A stretch of DNA of 64,000 nucleotides from Marinobacter guineae (GTDB lineage: Bacteria > Pseudomonadota > Gammaproteobacteria > Pseudomonadales > Oleiphilaceae), in NCBI RefSeq assembly GCF_002744735.1, contig NZ_KZ319340.1, positions 591,030 to 655,029 of the forward strand. The letters run 5' to 3'. The notes beneath the pieces were generated by a model, which saw only the letters and a list, made by a program, of their open reading frames with translations, was not told where the DNA came from and made no database searches. Of the stretch, positions 37,542 through 47,583 are shown one piece after another. The stretch's first letter is position 1, and each line of letters opens with the position of its first letter. The position numbers were made by a program, and so were the translations under genes.

Positions 37542-40500
37542 TCAGCCCGGGGTCTGCGAAGCAGTCAGGGCGCGGTCTATCATTTCACCGAGCCCCTCAA
37601 GCTCGCTGCGAACCCGATCCCAGTCCGGGTCAGTGACTTTCAAAAGATCTTCAAGCCTGCCCGCCTGGCGGGTCATCAGCGGATAGCCCATGGCCCCTGC
37701 TGTTCCCTTGATCTGATGGGCTTCTGTTTTTATAAGTCCCTGCTGGCGATGGGCCAGCGCCTCTTCCATCCTGTTCCGGCGATCCGCCAGACTATCAAGA
37801 AACTGCGCAACCAGGTGGGCAATCTCGGCGTCCTCATCGGCCTCCGTGACGGAGGCCGGGCTGGCACCCAGTAGCCGTTCCAGCAACGACCGGAGATGCG
37901 ACTGGTCAATGGGCTTATTCAGAACCCCGTCACAACCGGCCTCAAGCAGAGCATCCGTTTCCTGCTGATCACCGGCGGTAAAGGCGATCACTGGCCGCCG
38001 GAACCCTGCCTGGCGGAGCAGCGTGGTGGCAGCAACGCCATCCATACCCGGCATATGACGATCCATCAGGACCAGATGAATGGTGTCTGAAAGTGCCGTC
38101 CTGACCGCCTCATCTCCGGTGGTAACGGCCACCACGTCCAGCCCCTCGCGGCGCAGCATACGCTCCACCAGCTGGCGGTTTTCCTCGTTGTCTTCGGCCA
38201 CCAGCACCCTGCCCTGGTAACGCCGCGCGGACTTATGGATGTTGTCCGGGCTCACCACCAGATACCGGGCCAGGGTTTCGAAAAACCGCTGTTTGTCGAT
38301 AGGCTTGGCCAGATGCTCATTACAGCCCGCCAGCCGGTAATCGGCAATGTCCTCAGACATCACATTGGCCGTGAGGGCAATGACCGGCGTATTCACTCCG
38401 GCTTCGCGCAGCGCCGCAGTCGCATCCCGACCATTCATGACTGGCATCTGGATATCCATCAGAATCAGATCAAAAGGCTCACGAATGGCCAGCTCCAGTG
38501 CTTCGGCGCCATTGCCCACATGCACCAGCTCTGCCCCAGTGCGGGAAACCAGCAGGGATACCAGGCGCCGGTTAACGTCGTTGTCCTCAGCACACAGGAT
38601 TCGGCCAGAAAGTCTCGGCGCCACCACCATGGGCATGGTTCGGCGACGCTGGCTCAGCTCCGAGGCATCCCGCAGGAAATGCACCTGCTCCAGTGACCCG
38701 GTACGGATCGAAAGTTCAAATTCACTGCCCTCGCCATAGGTACTGTTTACCCGAATACTGCCCCCCAACATTTCCGCCAGACGCCGGGAAATGCTGAGCC
38801 CCAGGCCGGTTCCACCGTATTGTCTGGAGATGGCGGCACTACCCTGGGCAAAGGGATCAAACAGCCGTCCCAACTGCTCCGATTTCATACCGATGCCGGT
38901 ATCTACCACCCGGGCCACCAGAAGCTCCTGATCGCGATCGCATCGAACAACCAGGGAAATCGAGCCTTTTTCAGTGAATTTCAGGGCATTTCCGCACAGA
39001 TTTATAATGATCTGGCGCAACCGGGTCGGGTCTGTGAGGATCTGCTCCGGCAACGGGTATTCACAGATAATGCTGAAATCGAGCCCCTTTTCCCGGGCCC
39101 GGGGCGCGAAGAAGGCCCGGATTTCATCCAGCAGTTCCGGCAGATTGACCGAGACAATATCCACGTCCAATTTGTTGGCGTCGATTTTCGAGTGATCGAG
39201 AATATCGTTGACCAGTTCCAGCAGGTGCCGCCCGCTGCGCACCACTGTCTCGGCACTGCTTCGTTTCTCCGGCTCGCTCAGCTCCGGATCAAGCAGGGTT
39301 TCGCCATAGCCGATGATCGCTGCCAGCGGCGTGCGGATTTCATGGCTCATGTTGGCCAGAAACTGGCTTTTAGCCTCCGCCGAGTTGCGGGCCAGCTCTT
39401 TCTCCAACCGCTCCTGCTCCCGCTCCCTTTCGATGCGCTGCCGGTTATGGCTCTCCGTGGCATCGATGCAGGTTCCCTCCAGGTGCGTCGGTTCGCCCTC
39501 GGCGTCGTACACCGTATGCAGTGAGATGGTGGCCCAGCGCTCATCGCCATCCCGGGTCAGGTACCGGGCCTCGATACCCTTCACTGTGCCCCGTGCCTCC
39601 AACTGCTCCACCACCAGACGGCGCAGGCGATCATCGGCAATGCAGGTTTCCAGTACGTCCGGATTGCGCTGGAGCAGTTCCCGACTGCTGTTATAGCCCA
39701 GCAATCTGGCCATCGCCGGGTTGGCGGTGACGAAACGACGGCCTGGTGACATCTGAAACACCCCCTCAATGGCGTTATCAAACAGCGACTGGTACCGCTG
39801 CAGGTTCGACAGAGCCCGCTGACTCCAGCCAAGGGCCTCGCCCTGAACCTGCTTGATCCGGTCCGCCAGGGCAAACGAGAAGAGTATGATCTGGGCCGTT
39901 AAACCGAATTGGGGCGAGTAGGTGGTGAAGGTGTTCAGCGGCAGTATGCCCATGACCGTCAGGGCATAGATCCCGAAACCGACCAGCGCCAGAGTCCAGG
40001 CAAAGAAGTAGGAGCGCGCCGCCGGATTGTAGTAGCGCCAGGACAGGTAACTGACAACGATCATGATCATGCTCAGGAGGATCGAGCCGACAACGATCCA
40101 TTCCATGGCCACGTGATACGGCAGGAACAGGGAGAGCACAAAGGTGGCGACGACAGAGTAGAGGCAAAGCCGGATGACCTGATCAAGATCCGCCGACCGC
40201 TCCCGGGTTTCCAGCAGTGACCGGGCCATGAGCAGGCCCCAGAACCAGGTCAGAATAATCTGGAAATGGAGAAATTCCTTGTCGAACAGAGCGGGCCGGC
40301 TGTCCAGCAGCTGGACGCCATGGACCTGTTCGGTGGCAATAAATATGGTCGCGGACACCAGGTAGAGTACGTAATAGATATTGCTGCGCTCGCGAACCGA
40401 GACAGCAACAAACAGATTGTAGGCCAGGATTGCCAGGATGGCTCCCAGCAGGATCCCCCGGACAGCTTCGTCCACGGATACCTTTTCGATGTATCTGTCC

Positions 40501-41075
40501 GGATGCCAGAGGCTGATGGGCAACCGGAAGGTATTGGTGTTGGTGACCCGCAAGTAGACCCGGTTCAGGGTATCCGGCGCCAGGGACAGACGGAAGGTTG
40601 GATTGGGCACCGCCAGATCCCGTTCGGCCCAGTTATCCTCATAGCCGGCCCGCCGCTGCTCGACCAGGGCGCCATCGCGGACCATGAACAGGGCGACCTC
40701 ATCCACCAGGGGCAGGGCCAGCTCCAGAATCCAGTCAGTCTGACCCGGGTCCCTGGCTGTGCGCAGATCAAGGCGAACCCAGTAGGCAGACTCGGTGTAG
40801 CCGAAGTTCAGTACGCCGCCTTCGTGACGGGTGAACGCGCCCGTCTCCCGGTTCCGGACTTCCTCCAGGGTGTAAGTCTGGTCTGGATCCTCCAGGTACC
40901 AGATACAGCCGCCCAGATCGCGAATACTGTCGATACCGCTGCCCAGAACAATCTCGCCGTCACGGCAAGGCCCCGCCGCACTGGCTGTCATCGGCATCAT
41001 GGCCGTGACCAGTAACAGCAGTGCCATCAACGAACCCGTCACCGCAGGGGGCGCCATTTTTAGCCGTTGCCGCAA
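37542..41075 (-). CDS. Hybrid histidine kinase: 7TMR-DISM, PAS, HisKA, HATPase, REC, REC, HPt
   Basis: About 1177 residues. Periplasmic 7TMR-DISM extracellular domain (about 35-175), seven membrane helices (about 205-405), PAS (about 428-545), HisKA with phospho-His in SHEIRTP (near 578), HATPase with NALKF and DTGIG, two receivers with phospho-Asp near 874 (LMDIQMP) and 1005 (LMDRHMP), and an HPt with HQIKG (near His 1120). I propose the TTG at 41075 because GGAG lies 8 nt before it and it gives a basic signal-peptide start (MRQRLK); the ATG at 41057 and the GTG at 41156 are alternatives. The ligand, often a carbohydrate for DISM receptors, is unknown. Confidence 0.9.
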   Translation of the reverse strand: MRQRLKMAPPAVTGSLMALLLLVTAMMPMTASAAGPCRDGEIVLGSGIDSIRDLGGCIWYLEDPDQTYTLEEVRNRETGAFTRHEGGVLNFGYTESAYWVRLDLRTARDPGQTDWILELALPLVDEVALFMVRDGALVEQRRAGYEDNWAERDLAVPNPTFRLSLAPDTLNRVYLRVTNTNTFRLPISLWHPDRYIEKVSVDEAVRGILLGAILAILAYNLFVAVSVRERSNIYYVLYLVSATIFIATEQVHGVQLLDSRPALFDKEFLHFQIILTWFWGLLMARSLLETRERSADLDQVIRLCLYSVVATFVLSLFLPYHVAMEWIVVGSILLSMIMIVVSYLSWRYYNPAARSYFFAWTLALVGFGIYALTVMGILPLNTFTTYSPQFGLTAQIILFSFALADRIKQVQGEALGWSQRALSNLQRYQSLFDNAIEGVFQMSPGRRFVTANPAMARLLGYNSSRELLQRNPDVLETCIADDRLRRLVVEQLEARGTVKGIEARYLTRDGDERWATISLHTVYDAEGEPTHLEGTCIDATESHNRQRIEREREQERLEKELARNSAEAKSQFLANMSHEIRTPLAAIIGYGETLLDPELSEPEKRSSAETVVRSGRHLLELVNDILDHSKIDANKLDVDIVSVNLPELLDEIRAFFAPRAREKGLDFSIICEYPLPEQILTDPTRLRQIIINLCGNALKFTEKGSISLVVRCDRDQELLVARVVDTGIGMKSEQLGRLFDPFAQGSAAISRQYGGTGLGLSISRRLAEMLGGSIRVNSTYGEGSEFELSIRTGSLEQVHFLRDASELSQRRRTMPMVVAPRLSGRILCAEDNDVNRRLVSLLVSRTGAELVHVGNGAEALELAIREPFDLILMDIQMPVMNGRDATAALREAGVNTPVIALTANVMSEDIADYRLAGCNEHLAKPIDKQRFFETLARYLVVSPDNIHKSARRYQGRVLVAEDNEENRQLVERMLRREGLDVVAVTTGDEAVRTALSDTIHLVLMDRHMPGMDGVAATTLLRQAGFRRPVIAFTAGDQQETDALLEAGCDGVLNKPIDQSHLRSLLERLLGASPASVTEADEDAEIAHLVAQFLDSLADRRNRMEEALAHRQQGLIKTEAHQIKGTAGAMGYPLMTRQAGRLEDLLKVTDPDWDRVRSELEGLGEMIDRALTASQTPG

Positions 41076-41199
41076 AATGTGATCTCCGCGAGGGTAGATA
41101 CCGGTTTTATGATTTATTGTCAGTAGCCGCGCCGGGATATCAACCCGGTGGTTCACTTTAGCCGTTTACGGTGTTTTTCGCATCCCGGGGCCCTCTGAA

Positions 41200-42270
41200 A
41201 TGAGACATTCCTGCATGTTCGCCGCTATTCCCGTCATCGCCGTCGCGCTGGGCGGCTGCGGGCTCGAAGACACCGGCTCGTCGGTCCTGAACCCGGCCAC
41301 TGACGTCGACCTGACCTTCTCAAGCTTTGATCTGGAGAACACCCAAAAGGCACCGGACAACCTCGAACACACCAGGTTCTGGCATTTTTACCGGGGCATC
41401 CAGCCGTCCGGCGACAATGCCGATGATCTGGCAACCACCGGCGAGATCCGAAGCCACATTGATATCTTTATCCGCGCCACGCCCACAGAATCAGGCACCG
41501 GATACAGCCGCGTCCGCAACCCCCTGGACCTGATGAATCAGGTTCTGGCCTCCGGCGAGGTCACCAATTTCCAGGAAGGCAAACGTTACATCAGCCAGCG
41601 CATTGCCGATGGCGCGGCGGGTACCTACAACTCCCGGGGCAACGGCGCCCAGATCCGCTTTACTGACCAGTCCGCCGTGCTTGCAGACCTGCCTCTGAAC
41701 GACCAGGTCTGGATCTACCCGACGCTCGATTGGCGTTATCTGCCGGATGGCCCTGAAGGCTCCGGCCTCACGGAAAAGGTGTACCGTACCATCCAGTATG
41801 TCAGCCGGAGTGTTGACGAAACGGTCAAGGCCGATCAGCCGCAGCTTGTCAGCGTTCTGGCGGGCAGCCGTTTTGATGCCAACAGTTTCATGGAGCTGGG
41901 ATACAGTCCCACCGAGTTTGCCACGGCAGACTACCTGAGCCGTAGCTACGGCAGCATCGAGTTTCGGCAGGATTTCATCAAGGAGAATACCGACACCCTG
42001 TTCATCAAGAGTGCCGACACCGAAGTGCTGGGGCTGGATCGCTACCCGGGCTATTCGCTGAGCGACAACAGCCCGGACTGTTTGAGGGTTGAGCTGGAAT
42101 ACGACATGAACGTGGTGAAGATCTTTGCCTCAAACGGCGAGCCCACCCGTATTGACGACCCGAATTCTGCGGATGAGCAGGATACCATTGCCAATCCCGC
42201 CAATTGCACCAATCAGGAAGATTCAGCGGCAGTCACCAGCTGGGCGACGGTCGCGATTGCCGGCCGTTAG
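41200..42270 (+). CDS. Predicted lipoprotein of unknown function
   Basis: 356 residues with a short signal peptide and lipobox-like LGGC (Cys20). Mature part is acidic and soluble; two pairs of segments refer to FRHF-like aromatic clusters and there is a pair of late Cys residues (PDCLRVELEYD and PANCTNQ) that could form a disulfide. Not recognised. It is divergent from the hybrid kinase, leaving about 125 bp for both promoters, so it may be part of the same surface-sensing unit. Confidence 0.75.
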   Translation: MRHSCMFAAIPVIAVALGGCGLEDTGSSVLNPATDVDLTFSSFDLENTQKAPDNLEHTRFWHFYRGIQPSGDNADDLATTGEIRSHIDIFIRATPTESGTGYSRVRNPLDLMNQVLASGEVTNFQEGKRYISQRIADGAAGTYNSRGNGAQIRFTDQSAVLADLPLNDQVWIYPTLDWRYLPDGPEGSGLTEKVYRTIQYVSRSVDETVKADQPQLVSVLAGSRFDANSFMELGYSPTEFATADYLSRSYGSIEFRQDFIKENTDTLFIKSADTEVLGLDRYPGYSLSDNSPDCLRVELEYDMNVVKIFASNGEPTRIDDPNSADEQDTIANPANCTNQEDSAAVTSWATVAIAGR

Positions 42271-42518
42271 TTAACGCCGCCATCCTTGAGATCCCAGTTC
42301 TGAAGAAATCCCTTTTTCCGGTTGATCATCCGCTCATAGGTGGAAATCATGATCGCTGCGTGAGGGGCTTTCACCAAACGGAGCGTTTCAATCCGGCGCT
42401 CAAGGCGTTCGACTTCCGAACGCACCTGCTGGTGCACATGATTGCGAACACTGGCGTGATGGTCCAGTTTGACCTTGCGGGAGGCTGGCTGATGGCTGGG
42501 TAGTTTGGGCTTGTCCAT
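42267..42518 (-). CDS. Small basic helical protein of unknown function
   Basis: 83 residues from the ATG at 42518 (GAGAAG 5 nt upstream). Rich in Arg, His and Lys, with an amphipathic helix (VRSEVERLERRIETLRLV). No domain recognised. Its stop overlaps that of the convergent lipoprotein gene by 4 nt. Confidence 0.65.
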   Translation of the reverse strand: MDKPKLPSHQPASRKVKLDHHASVRNHVHQQVRSEVERLERRIETLRLVKAPHAAIMISTYERMINRKKGFLQNWDLKDGGVN

Positions 42519-42670
42519 TCGGCTTCTCGTCCATTGAGTCGTGAAAGATCCTTTTTCCCATTTCGCAAGTCTGCACAACTGTCAGACAAAGCGCAAATAA
42601 CAATGAATGGAGTTTCAGTTTTATTTGCGCTGGCAGAACCCGCTTTCAGTTCAGTTGACAGAACCCCTGC

Positions 42671-42676
42671 TATAGT
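42671..42676 (+). promoter_or_regulatory. -10 box (TATAGT) candidate
   Basis: TATAGT lies 43 nt before the start of the 114-aa gene. A TTGACA sits only 10 nt upstream, too near to be its -35, so the assignment is weak. Confidence 0.3.
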
Positions 42677-42718
42677 TCCCTGTAGACAAGCAATTCCCCC
42701 ACCTGTACAGGAGCACCC

Positions 42719-43063
42719 ATGACCCAGACATCCGTGGCGGATACCCTACGTGAATATCTGTCATTGCTGGAACTGCTGGATGATGCCTACTGGGAAGCCA
42801 GCAGCATTCATCATAAAGACATGCTGTATGACATCATCAGCATCTTCAGCCAGGAAGTGGCTGAGATCAATAAGCTCAGCATCCAGGATCACCACTACCC
42901 CTACGAAGTGATTACGGAAGGTATCAGGAGGGTTGTCCCAAAACTGGAACGGCTGGATGAAAACCGGGAGGACGTGATCCAACGCACCCAGACCCTGACC
43001 GATTTCCGGGACATACTGTCGTCCGTACTGGGCATTCTGGAAGCACAGCTGCGCACCATGTGA
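42719..43063 (+). CDS. Small helical acidic protein of unknown function (114 aa)
   Basis: AGGAG precedes the ATG by 6 nt. All-helical sequence (TLREYLSLLELLDDAYWEASSIHHKDMLYDIISIF in part) with a Tyr/His-rich middle (DHHYPYEVI). No signal peptide or membrane segment. Not recognised; possibly a regulator or chaperone. It stands alone, convergent with the serine hydrolase gene 10 nt away. Confidence 0.75.
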   Translation: MTQTSVADTLREYLSLLELLDDAYWEASSIHHKDMLYDIISIFSQEVAEINKLSIQDHHYPYEVITEGIRRVVPKLERLDENREDVIQRTQTLTDFRDILSSVLGILEAQLRTM

Positions 43064-43073
43064 GGCCTTTGCC

Positions 43074-44360
43074 TCAGGCGGCAATCATCGGTCGCCGGTG
43101 CTCCGGAATCAGCGGGAACCGGTTGCAGACGGTGTAGACAAACCTCGCCAGTGCCGGCAGGTGATGGCCAACAATCGGAATACCGGTGTTGAGCAGGCTG
43201 ACCGAGATATCCCTGGCAGCATCCGCCCAGCACAGCTTGTTGATCAGACCGATATGGCCAAAGGCAAACCGGCTCTGCTGCCCCCAGAGGCCCACGGGAT
43301 TCCCGCCCAGCATCATGCCGGCGCTGAACCGCATGGGCACCATCATGGTCCGGTCAATCTGGAGCGAGCCAAACTGCTGGATGGCACGGCGAATGGTGAG
43401 TTCACTGCAGATCCGCCGGCCATTCCAGAGCCCCCCGTTCAGCATCATCTGGAAAAACCGGCTCATTTCCTCGGCCGTTCCGCACAGATTCCCGGCGGGA
43501 ATCACCGCCTCCTGGAAGCGGGGGTCGTTAGTGACCCGCTCGACTGTCCGGATGTCACCGCCCAAAGCCCGGTTGACTACCCAGGAAACGGGAAAACGCG
43601 GCGTTGGACCAGTCGCGTAGTTGCTGGCCAGATCGTTCAGGTGTTCCGGGGCAATGCCGTAGGTAAACCATTTCATACCCATTGGCTGGCGCAAATGCCG
43701 ATCGAGATAGTTTTCAATGGTGTCCCCGGTGACACTTTCCAACACCCTCTGTAATACAAAGCCACCGGTAATGGCATGGTAGGCCACCTTGGCACCGTCC
43801 ACTTCCACAGGCCTGGCCGCGCAAAGCAGGCGCCAGATCTCGTCGCTATCCCACAGCACATCAATAGGCGTTTCCCTCGGAATGGCCGGAATACCGCCTC
43901 GGTGCGAGAGGATCTGGTGAACCGTGATGGTACGTTTTCCTCCACTTGCAAACTCCGGGCAATAGTAGGACACCGGATCCATCAGGTTAACCAGCCCCTG
44001 CTCCGCCAGCATATGGATCAGCAGGGCAGTTACCGCCTTGGAGGCCGAAAAATAGCAGATCGGTGTATCGGTGGTCATCGGAACCCGGGCCGCATTCGGA
44101 GGATCGTGCGGCCCGTTGCCGGTGGCGTGGCCAATGGCGCGGTGCAGAACCTGCTCGCCCCGGTGACGAACAGAAATCTGGATTCCGGGGTGCACGCCTG
44201 TTCGGTAAAGCCCCTGGACACTGTGCCAAATGGCCTCGACGGTCTCTTCACTGACCCCTGCGCCTGCCGGATTTTCACCGGCAGCGTCCCGGAAGGTTAC
44301 GGTGTCGAGATCACCGGGAATCTGGCAGGTGTGCAGCGCGCGGCGGGCAAGTCGGTTCAT
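43074..44360 (-). CDS. Serine hydrolase of the beta-lactamase/EstB family
   Basis: 428 residues. The class C/EstB catalytic pattern is visible: S105-x2-K108 (FSASKAV), Y194-H-A (in place of Y-A-N), and a third motif GHIG near 370. No signal peptide is evident, so it acts in the cytoplasm, more likely as an esterase than as a beta-lactamase. Similar proteins occur near lipid and wax-ester genes in marine bacteria, but nothing around here shows a substrate. Confidence 0.88.
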   Translation of the reverse strand: MNRLARRALHTCQIPGDLDTVTFRDAAGENPAGAGVSEETVEAIWHSVQGLYRTGVHPGIQISVRHRGEQVLHRAIGHATGNGPHDPPNAARVPMTTDTPICYFSASKAVTALLIHMLAEQGLVNLMDPVSYYCPEFASGGKRTITVHQILSHRGGIPAIPRETPIDVLWDSDEIWRLLCAARPVEVDGAKVAYHAITGGFVLQRVLESVTGDTIENYLDRHLRQPMGMKWFTYGIAPEHLNDLASNYATGPTPRFPVSWVVNRALGGDIRTVERVTNDPRFQEAVIPAGNLCGTAEEMSRFFQMMLNGGLWNGRRICSELTIRRAIQQFGSLQIDRTMMVPMRFSAGMMLGGNPVGLWGQQSRFAFGHIGLINKLCWADAARDISVSLLNTGIPIVGHHLPALARFVYTVCNRFPLIPEHRRPMIAA

Positions 44361-44476
44361 CGGGTCAAACCTTTATCAGGACGGTTGTTTTTATTCTATC
44401 TTCAGTTTCGCCGGCACGAATCGCATTGGCCGGACGGTGACCGGGCCAGCGTCAACGCTTCCACCCGGCAACGAGC

Positions 44477-45697
44477 TTACGACTCATTATGGACCTGGTC
44501 GTGGAGGTGCGCCATGGCCACACAGTTTCGGCCCCGGTCCTTAGCCAGATACATGGCCTTGTCGGCGGCCGCACACAGTGCTGCTGCGTTTTGCGCGTGT
44601 TCGGGGTATACCGCGACGCCTACACTAATGGTTAACGGTACGGTATTTCCATCGCCCAGCGGCTGCGGCGCCTCAACCACCCTGCGGCGCAAGCGCTCGG
44701 CTGTATCACGGGCTTCGTCCAGATCCATTTCGGGCAGGACAATCACAAATTCTTCGCCTCCGAAGCGACCGACGGAATCGACACTGCGAACGCTGCCCAG
44801 CAACAGACGACTGACAGAGCGGAGCACCGAATCGCCAGCGGCATGGCCGTAGGTATCGTTAACGTCCTTGAAATGGTCAAAATCGATCCAGAGCAAAGCC
44901 ATCGGGCGCTGATAACGCCTTGCCCGCTCCAGCTCCTCCTCCAGAACTTTCGACATTTCGCGTCGGTTGAAGAGGCCTGTCAGGGGGTCCCGGGTTGCCA
45001 ACTCTTCCAGTTCGGTTTCCAGCTCCTTGCGATCCGTAATATCCAGGACAATCCCCTCAAGCACTATCGTACCGTCGTCTTCCTCAACTCCCCGACCACG
45101 CTCCCAGACCCAGATTCGGCTTCCGTCCTTGCAGGTCAGGCCGTATTCCAGAGAGAAGGATTCGTCGTTCGCCAGTGCCGCCTTAACTTCGCAGAAAATA
45201 CGTTCACTGTCCTCGTCGTCCATCAGGCTGGCATAACTGGTTACCCGGTTTTCGATCAGCTCCTCCGGTTCATAACCGGTCAGGCTGGCGCAGCCCTGGG
45301 AGACAAACAGCATGGTCCATTGAGGATCATAACGGCAGCGGTAGGCCATGCCCGGGAGGTTGTCCATCAACACCTGAAGCTGGCGCTCCCGATTGCGCAG
45401 AGCCTGGCGCTGGCTGTGCTGCAGTGACAGCAGGGCCCTGTCCTTGGCGAGCTGGCGAAAAAGCACGGCAAACAGAACCAGGCCGGTGGTGAGGACAAAA
45501 AAGAAACCCTTCCAGGTCTGAACAACAGACAGCGTTTCCGGGTCGGGAAACCAGGCCTCGGCAACCGAATCCGAAAACGCGATCCAGGCGACGCCCGCGA
45601 TCAGATAGACCAGAGCCGCCCAGCTCGCCCTCCGCAGGGGCGTCTGATTGTCATTCAAAGTACTCAGTCCCTGATGTTTCGCCCGTGTAGGCTCCAT
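44477..45697 (-). CDS. Membrane-bound diguanylate cyclase with PAS domain
   Basis: 406 residues: two membrane helices (about 26-46 and 62-82), coiled linker, PAS (about 110-225, LMDNLPGMAYRCRYD), then GGDEF (about 235-395) with an intact GGEEF active site and the inhibitory RxxD motif five residues before it (RSVDSVGRFGGEEF). It should make cyclic di-GMP and be product-inhibited. Stand-alone gene. Confidence 0.93.
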   Translation of the reverse strand: MEPTRAKHQGLSTLNDNQTPLRRASWAALVYLIAGVAWIAFSDSVAEAWFPDPETLSVVQTWKGFFFVLTTGLVLFAVLFRQLAKDRALLSLQHSQRQALRNRERQLQVLMDNLPGMAYRCRYDPQWTMLFVSQGCASLTGYEPEELIENRVTSYASLMDDEDSERIFCEVKAALANDESFSLEYGLTCKDGSRIWVWERGRGVEEDDGTIVLEGIVLDITDRKELETELEELATRDPLTGLFNRREMSKVLEEELERARRYQRPMALLWIDFDHFKDVNDTYGHAAGDSVLRSVSRLLLGSVRSVDSVGRFGGEEFVIVLPEMDLDEARDTAERLRRRVVEAPQPLGDGNTVPLTISVGVAVYPEHAQNAAALCAAADKAMYLAKDRGRNCVAMAHLHDQVHNES

Positions 45698-45892
45698 GGG
45701 TACACAGCCATCTGTTTTGATTGTTCATAATGTACGAAAAATAGTCATAAGAGGACCTTAAGTCGAGCGTCAAATGCCATTGCCCGTAAAATCAACGAGC
45801 TCCGGACGCCTCCCCGCTGGCCTGAAGACAGTTGTTGCTCTGCGGCTTAACTGATTTAATCCCCGGATGCCGTCACTTTGAAGGAGCTGAAC

Positions 45893-46363
45893 ATGACGCC
45901 GGGCATCAACGCTGCACGTAAGGCCGGGGTGGCCCATACAATTCATCAATATAACCACGATCCGGCCAGTGAGAGCTATGGCACCGAAGCGGCCGAGAAA
46001 ATGGCTGTCGATCCCGCCCGGGTTTTCAAGACACTGGTAGTCGCCATTGACGAAAAGGAGCTGGCCGTCGGCGTGGTTCCGGTGACTACCATGCTGAACA
46101 TGAAACTTATCGCCCGGGCAGCCAGTGGCAAAAAGGCCGCCATGGCAGACAAACAGGCCGTTCAACGCAGCACCGGTTACGTACTGGGCGGAGTCAGCCC
46201 CCTGGGCCAGAAAAGAAAACTCAAAACCTTCATTGATGATTCCGCCCGAAGCTTCGAGACCATTTTCGTCAGTGCAGGCCGCCGCGGGCTGGAAATCGAG
46301 CTGACACCCCAGGACTTGTCAGAACTGACTGGAGCTACCTTTGCCAATCTGAAACAGGATTAA
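45893..46363 (+). CDS. ybaK: Cys-tRNA(Pro)/Cys-tRNA(Cys) deacylase YbaK
   Basis: 156 residues from the ATG at 45893, preceded by AAGGAG. YbaK/EbsC fold with the catalytic Lys in VFKTLVV and the GGVSPLGQKRKL signature. It hydrolyses Cys mischarged on tRNA-Pro in trans. Followed by 3 nt and then the antiporter gene, so the two are cotranscribed. Confidence 0.93.
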   Translation: MTPGINAARKAGVAHTIHQYNHDPASESYGTEAAEKMAVDPARVFKTLVVAIDEKELAVGVVPVTTMLNMKLIARAASGKKAAMADKQAVQRSTGYVLGGVSPLGQKRKLKTFIDDSARSFETIFVSAGRRGLEIELTPQDLSELTGATFANLKQD

Positions 46364-46366
46364 ATT

Positions 46367-47560
46367 GTGTCCAATGCCGTAGATCTCCTGCTCATTGGCA
46401 GCATAATGCTGCTGGCACTGGGCGCCCATTTCGTGGGTCAGCGCCTGCACGTACCGAGGGTGACCCTGCTGATCCTCGTTGGTGCCCTCGCCGGGCCCCA
46501 GATGTTGGACCTCGTGCCGGCGACAACCAGCGAGAACTTCAGTCTGGTGACCGAGCTGACCCTCGCCATGGTCGGTTTCCTGCTTGGTGAACGGATGTCC
46601 TTTCGTGACCTGCGGCAGGGACGACAGGCTATCATCGTCAGTCTGACGGTAACTCTGGTAACCGCTCTGGTGATTTTTCTGGCGATATGGCTGGTGACCG
46701 AGAATATTGCCGCGTCATTGTTGCTGGCCGCGATAGCCACTGCCACCGACCCTGCAGCCACCCTGGATGTTATCAAGGAATCCGAGTCACGGGGGCCACT
46801 GACCCGACTGGTGGCACAGGTGGTTGCAATCGATGACGCCTGGGGCGCAATCCTGTTCAGCATCCTGCTGGTGTTTGCCGAACTGTTCTCAGGGAACGGC
46901 GTGAGTATCATGGCGACCGTGGGACACGGGGTCGTGGAAGTCGTTGGCTCCATCATCCTTGGCGTACTGCTCGGTCTGCCAATGGCCTGGCTCACCGGTC
47001 GCATCAGACCCGGTGAACCGATGCTGCTGGAGTCAGCAGGCTTTGTGTTCCTGGCCGCCGGCGCTGCCGGGGCCCTGAATGTCTCCTACCTGCTCACCTG
47101 TATGGCTCTTGGCGTGACCGTGGCCAACGTAGCAAGACATCACATGCGGCCGTTTCGCTCCATAGAGGGGATTTCGGATCCCTTTCTTGCGCTGTTTTTC
47201 TTCCTCGCCGGTTTTAGCCTGGACTGGTCATTACTGCCGTCCCTGGGACTGCTGGGAGGCGTGTATGTTCTGGCACGGACCGCCGGCCGGCTGCTCGGTG
47301 GCTACACTGGCGGGGTACTGGCCGGATCCGGGCGGGAGATACGTTATCGCAATGGCGCCTGTCTGTTGCCCCAGGCTGGTGTCGCCATGGGGTTGGCGCT
47401 GGTAGCCACCGCAAGGATGCCCGAGCTGACCTTCCTGCTGCCTCTGGTGGTCGGATCCACCGTAGTGTTCGAAGTTCTAGGCCCTCCAGTAGCAATGTAC
47501 CAGTTACGCCGGGCCGGCGAGGCCGGCAAAGGCTACCAGGAAGAGCTTGACCGCGACTGA
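46367..47560 (+). CDS. Monovalent cation:proton antiporter (Kef/CPA2-like)
   Basis: 397 residues from a GTG, 3 nt after ybaK. About 12 helices; the ATATDPAATLDV and AIDDAWGAILFS helices contain the paired acidic residues of the antiporter fold. There is no soluble RCK domain, unlike the NhaP2-like gene at 18597. Ion specificity cannot be told. Confidence 0.88.
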   Translation: MSNAVDLLLIGSIMLLALGAHFVGQRLHVPRVTLLILVGALAGPQMLDLVPATTSENFSLVTELTLAMVGFLLGERMSFRDLRQGRQAIIVSLTVTLVTALVIFLAIWLVTENIAASLLLAAIATATDPAATLDVIKESESRGPLTRLVAQVVAIDDAWGAILFSILLVFAELFSGNGVSIMATVGHGVVEVVGSIILGVLLGLPMAWLTGRIRPGEPMLLESAGFVFLAAGAAGALNVSYLLTCMALGVTVANVARHHMRPFRSIEGISDPFLALFFFLAGFSLDWSLLPSLGLLGGVYVLARTAGRLLGGYTGGVLAGSGREIRYRNGACLLPQAGVAMGLALVATARMPELTFLLPLVVGSTVVFEVLGPPVAMYQLRRAGEAGKGYQEELDRD

Positions 47561-47583
47561 TCCCAGCCAGGATCCAGACACAA

